Shown piece after piece: positions 1-6,413 of a DNA stretch of 12,270 bases. The notes beneath the pieces were generated by a model. That model worked only from the letters and a program-made list of their open reading frames with translations, made no database searches and was not told the DNA's origin. Source of the DNA: Candidatus Rifleibacteriota bacterium (GTDB lineage Bacteria > Muiribacteriota > Ozemobacteria > Ozemobacterales > Ozemobacteraceae). Position 1 is the first letter of the stretch. Each line of letters starts with the position of its first letter. A program made the translations under genes and the position numbers. The stretch is from assembly GCA_028691595.1 (NCBI GenBank), contig JAQUZA010000048.1:1-12270 (forward strand), in the 5' to 3' direction.

Positions 1-3000
1 AGGCGGGTATACTGCCCAAAGCGGCACGGGCCTTCGGTTTCCGGCATAAAAAATGCCAGTTCGTTGTTAACGTCCATACCATCGGCCATGTGCCGGTCGA
101 TGACATCGAACATGTCGCCGGTGGTAACGATGCATGGGAAGCATTCTTTGCCGGAGGTGTGCTTTTTGCCGAATTCAAGACCCGCATTGGTGTAGGTCGG
201 CATGACTTCGGCCTTGCAACCGAGATGCCTGAATGCGGCGGCGAGACAACGAGCTCCTTCTGCCATTTTGGGAAGATACAGAGTGCGTTCGGTAAGTGGT
301 GCCGTTGATTTGCGCGGCACGAAGTTGATGTCCTTGTTTGAAAGCACAGTAATCTGCTGCTGGTTTTTGATAGCATCGATAAAGGCCAGCAGGCGAGTTT
401 CGACCCCGGCTCCAGCTGAGTGTTCATCGAGCTCGAGTTCAAGATAGGGCCGGTTGGTGCGATTCATTTCATGGTTGAAGAAGTGCAGCACAAACGAATC
501 AGGCCCACATGAAAAGCTGGTAAGATACAGGCCGAACAGCCTGGTGTCGCGGTTGATAAACTTGGCTGCCTGCAGAATTCGGTTGCCGAAACCCCAGTAC
601 ATGTTGGGGTATTCCGATTCAATGTCGATGCCTGACAGGTCGAGAAACTCCTGGGGTATCGCGTGAATGCCAAGTCTGCTGAAGGTGCCGAACAGATTGA
701 GGTTGGTGCGTGAATCGTAAGCGCTGTAAGGGCGGCCGATAACAATGATGGCGCGCCGGTCTCCGAGATTTTTGAGGATTTCGTGACCAACCCGCTTGAT
801 ATCGGCATCGAACTGATTCATCACCGCAAGTGCTTCATCATAGGCTTTGCTGAATTCAACATCGCTGAAGGGCAGGCCCAGCCGCTTGAATTCTTCGGCA
901 AAAGACAGATGCATGTCGATCTTGCCCTTTTTAAAGTAAACGGCGGGCTTGATGACCTTTTTCGCGTCGAGTCCGAGTGCTGCCATGAGCATAAAGGTAT
1001 TGGCTTCAACGTAGGGGCAATAAAAGGCGTTGTTGCCCTGGCTCGATTCCATCTCGATCAACATCGGCATGAACAGATAGTCGCAGTGATCTTTCAGGGT
1101 GGCTGCATGCCCATGCGAAATTTTCACCGGGAAACAGGCCTCGCATGTCATTGCTGAAATGCCGCGATCGACTATTTCGCTGTTTGTTTCAGGGCTGATA
1201 ACCACTTCAAAGCCCATGCGGGTGAGCAGGTGCACCCACATCAGCCCGATCTGATGAAAGCCTAGCGCTCTTGGAATACCAACAACTGTTTTGCCGCTCT
1301 TTTCAGCGGGTGATTGATCGCCGGCAACGCGGTAGAGCCCCTTCATGTGCTTGAAGTAAAGCTCCTGCCTGACCCGGTTAAAGTCAGGGGCACGTTTGGC
1401 AGCCTGCTGTCTCGATTCATACATGCCGCAATCGCCCCCATAAATGGCTTCATCGTTGCCAACCTTGTAAATCTGAAGTTTGCACTGGTTGTGGCAGCTG
1501 GGGTTGCGGCGGCAGATTTCTTCATCATGAACAAATGGCTGTTCGACTACGTCCCAGCCGCGAAATCTTGTTTTGAATGACTGACCGGCCTCGATCTTTG
1601 CCTTGATTTCATCCATGGCATGCAGGGCTGCTCCGATGCCACCCATGACTTCACGGTGGGGCAGGGTGATGATCGGTTTGCCGACGATGCGTTCAAAGGC
1701 TGCAACCACCGACTTGTTAAGTGACGGGCCGCCCTGAAAACTGATTTTTTTGCCAATTTTACCGTCTTGAACTACACGGTTCAGATAGTTATGAACAACA
1801 GCCTGCGACAGCCCGGCCAGCAGATCTTCAACCGCGCCGCCCATCTGCAGATACGACATCAGGTCTGATTCCATGTAGACGGTGCAGCGCTCGGTGAGCC
1901 GGTATGGTGCTTTGGCACGCATCGCCATTTCTTCGTATTCGCCCGCAATGTTTATGCCCAGCTTGTTGGCACTCTCTTCGAGAAAGCTGCCGGTGCCGGC
2001 TGCACAAACCTTGTTCATACGAAAATCAACGACATAACCATTGCCTAGCGCTGTGTATTTTGCGTCCTGACCACCGAGCTCGAAGATTGTGTCCACTTCT
2101 GGTTCAAAATGGCTGGTGCCACGGGCGTGGGCGGTAACTTCGTTCACTACATCGTCAGCACCAACGAACAGATTGGCAACTTCACGGCCTGAGCCGGTTG
2201 TTCCGACCCCGATGACATTTACGCGTTTAACATCAATGGTTTCAACGCAGTTACGCAGCGCTTTTTTAATGGCCACAACCGGCTGGCCCTCGGTCGGAAT
2301 ATAACGTTTATAAATTACCTGACCCTTTGCTGTTATGAGCACAAGCTTGGTGGTTGTTGACCCAATGTCGTAACCCATGTAGACATCGATTATGTCATTG
2401 CCCGGTGGAAGGCCTTCGGCTTTGCCACATTCGGCGAACGGGTGCAGCTTGAGGTCGAGGGGCTCAGTGCGCACGGCGGCAAAGGCTGCAGAGGCTTTGA
2501 GCTGGTGAATCTGTTCAGCGGTGACGGCACAGCCTTTGTTGAGGCTGATGGCGTTAAGAATCGCTCCAAGGGCTCCGACGCTGGTGTAATGATCTGGAAC
2601 TGTTATCTTTTGGCCCAGAATATTTTCAAAGGCCTGGCGGGCCAGCAGGTTCGAGGCGTAACCACCGATAAAAGCGATCGGGGTCTGCAATTTGCGGTTA
2701 TTGACCAGTGTCGATTTGTAGTTCTTGGCGACCCCTTCATGAAGGCCGCTGATGATATGGCGTATGGGAATGCCCTTATTCTGAAGATGGATCATGTCGG
2801 ACTTCGTGAACACTGTGCAGCGGCAGGCGACGCTTGCCGGGCAGTCAGACTTGCGACCTTCTTCCATGAAGCGCATGAGAATTGATTCCATACGCTTCTG
2901 CGGGTCGGTGATAGCATTGAATTCATCGACATCCGAAAAAATTCGCTCGGCCTGCTGATCGATAAAGCTGCCGGTTCCGGCGGCGCAGGCTTCGTTCAGC

Positions 3001-3386
3001 TTGAAATCGTCGAGAATGAAACTTTTCTCGGCAGGGGTGAGAATCAGCAGTGCCGAGTCATGCCCGCCAATCGAAATGGCGGTGCGGGCATCTGGCATCA
3101 GGGCAAAAAGCCCTCTGGTCTGTGCTGTGGTTTCAATTTCGAAATATGTTTTGAGTTCAGCGGCCATTGCTTTGCCGTGTGTGCCGGTAAAAGCGACCCG
3201 CTGAATATTTTCGCGGCCGAATTTTTCTTCGATCTGCCCGAGAATACGGGCACAAAGCTCAATGGTGCGGCCAAAATGGCGATGATATGGCATCTCTTCG
3301 ACGAAACGGCCTTCTGAGTCGCAGACGACCGCATTAATACTGACTGATCCTATGTCAAAACCTATATTGAGTTTAACTGTCTTCAT
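1..3386 (-). CDS. Acyl-CoA dehydratase activase-related protein, two BcrAD/BadFG domains plus DUF2229 (partial, C-terminus missing)
   Basis: An uninterrupted frame runs from ATG at 3386 to the left edge, giving 1128 residues. The start has AGGAGG (3391-3396) four bases upstream. Activase domain 1 covers about residues 6-275: IGFDIGS at 8-14, NEACAAGTG with C134, and CRCTVF with C190. Domain 2 covers about 336-590: GYDIGSTTTK, ELGGQDAK, NKVCAAGTG with C461, and ERCTVY with C501. In characterised activases two such cysteines per subunit hold a [4Fe-4S] cluster at the dimer interface, and ATP hydrolysis drives electron transfer to a 2-hydroxyacyl-CoA dehydratase or benzoyl-CoA reductase. A cysteine cluster follows (C625, C631, C635, C653). 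A DUF2229/HgdB-like region begins at VGIPRAL (702-708) and includes IGRPYS (883-888), GKECFPC (C1082, C1085) and ETEGPC (C1121). From memory the family is about 1400 residues, so roughly 300 are missing. The substrate of these fused proteins is generally unknown, so I assign no reaction. Confidence 0.9.
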   Translation of the reverse strand, partial: MKTVKLNIGFDIGSVSINAVVCDSEGRFVEEMPYHRHFGRTIELCARILGQIEEKFGRENIQRVAFTGTHGKAMAAELKTYFEIETTAQTRGLFALMPDARTAISIGGHDSALLILTPAEKSFILDDFKLNEACAAGTGSFIDQQAERIFSDVDEFNAITDPQKRMESILMRFMEEGRKSDCPASVACRCTVFTKSDMIHLQNKGIPIRHIISGLHEGVAKNYKSTLVNNRKLQTPIAFIGGYASNLLARQAFENILGQKITVPDHYTSVGALGAILNAISLNKGCAVTAEQIHQLKASAAFAAVRTEPLDLKLHPFAECGKAEGLPPGNDIIDVYMGYDIGSTTTKLVLITAKGQVIYKRYIPTEGQPVVAIKKALRNCVETIDVKRVNVIGVGTTGSGREVANLFVGADDVVNEVTAHARGTSHFEPEVDTIFELGGQDAKYTALGNGYVVDFRMNKVCAAGTGSFLEESANKLGINIAGEYEEMAMRAKAPYRLTERCTVYMESDLMSYLQMGGAVEDLLAGLSQAVVHNYLNRVVQDGKIGKKISFQGGPSLNKSVVAAFERIVGKPIITLPHREVMGGIGAALHAMDEIKAKIEAGQSFKTRFRGWDVVEQPFVHDEEICRRNPSCHNQCKLQIYKVGNDEAIYGGDCGMYESRQQAAKRAPDFNRVRQELYFKHMKGLYRVAGDQSPAEKSGKTVVGIPRALGFHQIGLMWVHLLTRMGFEVVISPETNSEIVDRGISAMTCEACFPVKISHGHAATLKDHCDYLFMPMLIEMESSQGNNAFYCPYVEANTFMLMAALGLDAKKVIKPAVYFKKGKIDMHLSFAEEFKRLGLPFSDVEFSKAYDEALAVMNQFDADIKRVGHEILKNLGDRRAIIVIGRPYSAYDSRTNLNLFGTFSRLGIHAIPQEFLDLSGIDIESEYPNMYWGFGNRILQAAKFINRDTRLFGLYLTSFSCGPDSFVLHFFNHEMNRTNRPYLELELDEHSAGAGVETRLLAFIDAIKNQQQITVLSNKDINFVPRKSTAPLTERTLYLPKMAEGARCLAAAFRHLGCKAEVMPTYTNAGLEFGKKHTSGKECFPCIVTTGDMFDVIDRHMADGMDVNNELAFFMPETEGPCRFGQYTR

Positions 3387-3416
3387 TTAACCTCCTGAAG
3401 AGAAAACGCGTCCGAT

Positions 3417-3445
3417 ATGATACCATTAAAAAGCCCCTCGGGCAA
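3417..3445 (-). promoter_or_regulatory. Putative sigma70 promoter of the activase gene, -35 inside the preceding terminator
   Basis: On the minus strand, TTGCCC (3445-3440) and TATCAT (3422-3417) are separated by exactly 17 bases and match the consensus hexamers at 4/6 and 5/6. The predicted start near 3410 leaves a leader of about 24 bases containing the AGGAGG site. The -35 hexamer falls in the loop side of the upstream terminator hairpin. The terminator implies that a separate promoter is needed here, but the call rests only on hexamer matching. Confidence 0.4.
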
Positions 3446-3462
3446 TCCTGCCAGAGGGGCTT
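3431..3462 (-). terminator. Rho-independent terminator of the kinase-like/PQQ operon
   Basis: A perfect 9-bp stem (AAGCCCCTC, 3431-3439, against GAGGGGCTT, 3454-3462) encloses a further 4-bp stem (GGCA/TGCC) with an ATCC loop and one mismatch between the stems. Read on the minus strand, the outer stem runs into five consecutive T. It lies just past the stop of the beta-propeller gene at 3486. The plus-strand side has no T run, so it should act in one direction. Confidence 0.85.
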
Positions 3463-3485
3463 CAATAGCGACTTTATGCTTAGAG

Positions 3486-4919
3486 TCAGTCAGCCTTCTG
3501 CCAGCCGTCATCGAGAAGGTTCTCTGAGCTACCTTCAACAGTTGGTCTGGGGTTAATAGCAGGGGATTTTGGGGTTAATGTTCCATTGTCAGAAGGGGTT
3601 TCGTCCGGGGTTGAAACGGCCACTCCACCACTGGCATTGGTGCCGGTGGCAACTTCGTCCTTCCAGAATTTGATGTTGGCAGCGGTGGGGTCAGAAATCT
3701 GTGCGGGAACAGTTGATTCAATGACAGCGCCGCCAGTCGATGGTTTTGGCATCAGGCGAAAGGTACCATCGTAAGACAGGAGAAAATCACCGTTATCGAC
3801 TACCATCGGTCGCATAAAAAGACTTCGCCCGGTTGCCATCCAGGTGCTGTGGCTCGAGCCTGTTTCGATATAGCTTCCGAAGGTGTTGCGTGAGAAAAAG
3901 GAGTCTTTGTGAGTGATAAAGATGCCTTTTCTGAATGGAAACCCGTTGTAGACATCATCGAGTTCTTTACGCCATATCTGAGCCCCGCTGCTTACTTCGA
4001 CACAGCGCAGATTCTTTTTGTCGAGCAGCAGCAGGCGTTCGCCATATTTGGCGGCACCCATAAACCCTGATTGCATGGTTGTTGACCATGAATTGCCGGT
4101 CATCAGCGACATGCAGACAATGCGTGAACCGCCCGAGGCAAGCATGATAAGCGTTTCATCGAGGATCTGGGCTGCCTTGAGGCCTTTAACCTGATTTTTG
4201 AACAGCTGAATTCCGCTTTCCTGGTCAAAGATAAGAATTTCGCCTTCATTGCTTGAAAGAACACAGACGTTCTGAACAAACAGGGGGGTATCCTGGCTGA
4301 GAATGGCATCTGAAGTCCAGAGTAGTGAACCGTCTTCGCTTGACAACGCTGAAGCACGCCATTTGGGCTTTTTAAGATCGTTGAAGCCGTGAATGCAGAT
4401 AATTACCTTGCCGGCGGCGTAGTTAACCAGGGTATCGGTAAAAACTTTATCCCAGATGGGTTTGCCTGTTTTGCTGTCGAGGCAGAATAGAGCGTTGGCG
4501 GTAGATTGAACGATAAAACGGTTGTTGTCTATCGTAACCGGCGGAACCTTGAACTGCTCGAGAGTTCCTGATTCCCATTCCAGTTTGAGCCCGGGAACGG
4601 AGAAACCTCTGACCATTCTGGCTGAATCGGCAAGAATGACCATATTGCCGCTTACAACCGGAGAAAAAGGAAAGATATTCATCTGCACAGATTCGGCAGT
4701 AACTTTGCCGTCGGCATCAACTTCGAAAAGCTTAAAAAAGCGTTTCCCCTTGTCGCCACCGAGAAAAATGCAGCGATCAGCAACAGAAACCGGGTCTGAA
4801 AAAACTTTGGCATTAACGCTTCCATGCCAGACTGCAGGCGTTTCTGATTGAGACCCGAGAAGGTGAAAAGCGGCTATGCTGGCAATTACCAGAAGAGCTC
4901 CCAGGATTCTTTTTGACAT
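3486..4919 (-). CDS. Exported PQQ-like beta-propeller repeat protein
   Basis: This is a 477-residue protein. Residues 1-22 form a signal peptide or membrane anchor (basic SKR, then a hydrophobic stretch), with no cysteine lipobox. The body carries beta-propeller strands of the PQQ/YVTN type, each marked by a small residue, a turn and an aromatic: NALFCLDSKTGKPIW at 142-156, ALSSEDGSLLW at 191-201, ILIFDQESGIQLF at 228-240 and LRCVEVSSGAQIW at 304-316. The C-terminal region, about 395-477, is rich in Ser, Thr, Pro and Gly and looks disordered. Such propellers usually act as envelope scaffolds and need not bind PQQ. It is not BamB by any motif I can confirm. The ATG starts one base after the stop of the kinase-like gene with no strong SD, which suggests translational coupling. 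The ligand is unknown. Confidence 0.8.
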   Translation of the reverse strand: MSKRILGALLVIASIAAFHLLGSQSETPAVWHGSVNAKVFSDPVSVADRCIFLGGDKGKRFFKLFEVDADGKVTAESVQMNIFPFSPVVSGNMVILADSARMVRGFSVPGLKLEWESGTLEQFKVPPVTIDNNRFIVQSTANALFCLDSKTGKPIWDKVFTDTLVNYAAGKVIICIHGFNDLKKPKWRASALSSEDGSLLWTSDAILSQDTPLFVQNVCVLSSNEGEILIFDQESGIQLFKNQVKGLKAAQILDETLIMLASGGSRIVCMSLMTGNSWSTTMQSGFMGAAKYGERLLLLDKKNLRCVEVSSGAQIWRKELDDVYNGFPFRKGIFITHKDSFFSRNTFGSYIETGSSHSTWMATGRSLFMRPMVVDNGDFLLSYDGTFRLMPKPSTGGAVIESTVPAQISDPTAANIKFWKDEVATGTNASGGVAVSTPDETPSDNGTLTPKSPAINPRPTVEGSSENLLDDGWQKAD

Positions 4920-4920
4920 T

Positions 4921-5589
4921 TTAGAGGGCTTTCAGAGTGTTGATAATTAATTGAATACACTTTTCGGGTGAAATACGACTGGTGTTTAGAACAAGGTGAT
5001 AATGGTGCGGGTCGTTCCAGTCGGTGTCGAAAAAATCATAAATGAAGTTCGCGGCTGATTCATCTTTGCTGGTAATGAGCTTATCAGCCTTTTCTAAATC
5101 GAGTTTTTGTTCTTCCATGACATGCTTGAGTCGATCTTCACGATCGGCAACGATACGAACATGCAGTGTATCTGAGCGATCTCTGAGAATCTGACTGCCG
5201 CCGCGCCCCAGAATAACCGCGTTTGATTTTTCGGCGATTTCTTTAACTACCTGATTCAGAACTTCATAGTAGTCCTTTTCCTGGAAATTGCCTCGCGGGT
5301 AGGTGCTGAAAATTTCTGCTGAATCCCAGTCGAGGGGGCCTATTCCAAAGGGGTGAAAAACCATTCCACCCTGGGCGATGCTGGCAAGTGCTTCCTGAAA
5401 GAAAACGCCAATGCGATTATAAGACTGCTGATCGAAGTCTTCTATCTGATCTTCCTTCTTTCCCATTTTCTGGGCGATTTCATTGATAATCTGCTGATCA
5501 TAGCAGGTGTATTCCATAGCCTCGGCAACTTTGAGTGCTATAAAAGTTCCAGATGCGCCAATCTCACGAGAAATAGTTAATAACGGCAT
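4921..5589 (-). CDS. Cytidylate kinase-like family protein
   Basis: This is a 222-residue P-loop protein resembling the cytidylate kinase-like family (Pfam Cytidylate_kin_2). The N-terminal strand and loop LTISREIGASGT (4-15) occupy the place where family members carry SR-x-GSGG; here the glycines are reduced to G11 and G14 and no Walker lysine is present. Later blocks fit the family: VILGRGGSQILRD, HVRIVADREDR and a C-terminal DPHHYHLVLNTS. It may phosphorylate a nucleotide or a related small molecule, but its substrate is not established and it is probably not the essential Cmk. The start is set at ATG 5589, because AAGGAGG (5601-5595) lies five bases upstream. An in-frame TTG at 5604 would place that SD inside the coding region. 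It is the first gene of a two-gene operon with the propeller protein. Confidence 0.8.
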   Translation of the reverse strand: MPLLTISREIGASGTFIALKVAEAMEYTCYDQQIINEIAQKMGKKEDQIEDFDQQSYNRIGVFFQEALASIAQGGMVFHPFGIGPLDWDSAEIFSTYPRGNFQEKDYYEVLNQVVKEIAEKSNAVILGRGGSQILRDRSDTLHVRIVADREDRLKHVMEEQKLDLEKADKLITSKDESAANFIYDFFDTDWNDPHHYHLVLNTSRISPEKCIQLIINTLKAL

Positions 5590-5594
5590 CTGAT

Positions 5595-5601
5595 CCTCCT
5601 T
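5595..5601 (-). promoter_or_regulatory. Strong SD site fixing the kinase-like start
   Basis: AAGGAGG on the minus strand with a five-base gap to ATG 5589. It decides for this start over the in-frame TTG at 5604. Confidence 0.85.
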
Positions 5602-5621
5602 CAAATTTAGACCTTAGGGCT

Positions 5622-5651
5622 ATTCTAAGCCAAAACTCCACAACCGTTCAA
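5622..5651 (-). promoter_or_regulatory. Putative sigma70 promoter of the kinase-like/PQQ operon with AT-rich upstream element
   Basis: On the minus strand, TTGAAC (5651-5646) and TAGAAT (5627-5622) are 18 bases apart. The -10 matches consensus at 5/6 and the -35 at 4/6. Directly upstream of the -35, about 5652-5680 is almost pure A/T, as expected for an UP element. The -10 is flanked by GGCT and AGCC, a small inverted repeat that could be an operator. The predicted start is near 5615, with the AAGGAGG site downstream of it. Confidence 0.5.
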
Positions 5652-5712
5652 CATGTTACAAAAAATAAATAAAAAAATGGTTAAGCATTCTTATTAATAC
5701 GCCGATGAATCT

Positions 5713-5730
5713 CTTGTAGAAAATTACAAG
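5713..5730 (+). promoter_or_regulatory. Inverted repeat overlapping the SD of the 46-residue ORF
   Basis: CTTGTA (5713-5718) and TACAAG (5725-5730) are perfect complements around GAAAAT. The last three bases of the right arm are the first bases of the SD AAGGAGG (5728-5734). In RNA this would be a weak 6-bp hairpin that could partly mask the ribosome site. In DNA it could be a repressor site. Confidence 0.35.
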
Positions 5731-5742
5731 GAGGAAGGCAAA

Positions 5743-5883
5743 ATGGTTCACCCAGGGATGGTAGGTATTACAGAATTGATGATGGACGAAAATTTTTTGT
5801 GCTGGATGGAACAGCAACAGGATGATCTTCTCGAAAATCTGACCACATTCGAAATTTTTAATCTTTATCAGTCAGCTCAGTAA
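5743..5883 (+). CDS. Small acidic protein of unknown function, 46 residues
   Basis: ATG 5743 to TAA 5881-5883 encodes 46 residues beginning MVHPGMVGITELMMDEN and ending FEIFNLYQSAQ. The case for a real gene is a strong SD, AAGGAGG at 5728-5734 with an eight-base gap, plus a T-rich hairpin terminator just after the stop. It is also isolated on the plus strand between two minus-strand operons. The product is acidic and glutamine-rich in the middle (MEQQQDDLLEN), with one cysteine (C20) and no signal peptide or membrane segment. I recognise no family. It could be a small regulator or a structured peptide; a chance ORF behind an accidental SD remains possible. I found no convincing promoter hexamer pair upstream. 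Confidence 0.6.
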   Translation: MVHPGMVGITELMMDENFLCWMEQQQDDLLENLTTFEIFNLYQSAQ

Positions 5884-5907
5884 TAACTGAACAACGGAAG
5901 AAAAGCA

Positions 5908-5936
5908 GATCGGGAATACCCCGGTTTTTTCTTTTT
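5908..5936 (+). terminator. Putative Rho-independent terminator after the 46-residue ORF
   Basis: CGGG (5911-5914) pairs with CCCG (5920-5923) around AATAC, extended by a few A-T and G-T pairs. It is followed by TTTTTTCTTTTT (5925-5936). The stem is short but the T run is long. On the minus strand the same hairpin is followed after a few bases by TTTTCTT, so it may also end the feo operon, whose last stop is at 5945. Confidence 0.6.
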
Positions 5937-5944
5937 AGGCGATT

Positions 5945-6412
5945 CTATTTTTCGGCTAAAAATTTTTGAAAAGCTTCTGAGTTGTTACTTAATCTCTGGC
6001 ATGGTTCATTTTTGCTATTAATTTCGCAGACCCGATTATTTTCAAAATCGAGATAGGCCTGCATTCTCTCAATTGTACTGGTACTGATGCTGTGTTCAAG
6101 TTTGCAGGCTTCATGCTGGGCAAACTCTTCGGGAAAAGCGAGAATCTTTGTCAGAAAATCAGCCAGGGTTCTGTGGTATCTGCTTAAGGCCCGAATGGTT
6201 TTTTCGCCCTCGATGGTAAGGGTTACCGGGCGATAGGCCTTGTAATTGATCAGCCCCTTTTCAGCGAGTCGTTGCAGAGCGCTGGTTACAGAAGAGCGCT
6301 TACAGCCCATACGGTCAGCGATATCAGAGGTGCGCACCGATCCGAATTCGCGCTGAAGCTCATCGATCTGTTCAAGGTAAGATTCAAGGGCACCAGAAAC
6401 GCGTTCTTTCAT
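5945..6412 (-). CDS. DtxR-family metal-dependent transcriptional repressor
   Basis: This is a 155-residue protein of normal DtxR/MntR length. Residues 1-75 form the winged helix-turn-helix: VRTSDIADRMGCKRSSVTSA (26-45) is the recognition region and KGLINYKAYRPVTLTIEG (52-69) the wing. The metal and dimerisation domain follows, with H80 in RYHRTL and the family signature HEACKLEHSIS (100-110), in which E101, E106 and H107 are candidate metal ligands. There is no C-terminal SH3-like domain, so it is the short form. The start at 6412 is set by GGGAGG (6423-6418) five bases upstream; an upstream ATG in frame at 6529 would add 39 residues that merely read through the end of feoB. The gene begins two bases after the feoB stop. 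It most likely senses Fe(II), given its operon, although Mn(II) cannot be excluded from sequence. Confidence 0.88.
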   Translation of the reverse strand: MKERVSGALESYLEQIDELQREFGSVRTSDIADRMGCKRSSVTSALQRLAEKGLINYKAYRPVTLTIEGEKTIRALSRYHRTLADFLTKILAFPEEFAQHEACKLEHSISTSTIERMQAYLDFENNRVCEINSKNEPCQRLSNNSEAFQKFLAEK

Positions 6413-6413
6413 G

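Noticed and set aside
90..3317. Several plus-strand ORFs of 60-150 codons between 90 and 3317
   Set aside because: They lie antisense to the activase, whose continuous frame carries recognisable motifs throughout, and none has a clear SD or family resemblance.
5605..5742. Possible riboswitch or small RNA in the AT-rich gap
   Set aside because: Apart from the minus-strand promoter, its A/T element and one short inverted repeat, I see no conserved riboswitch core or long structure.
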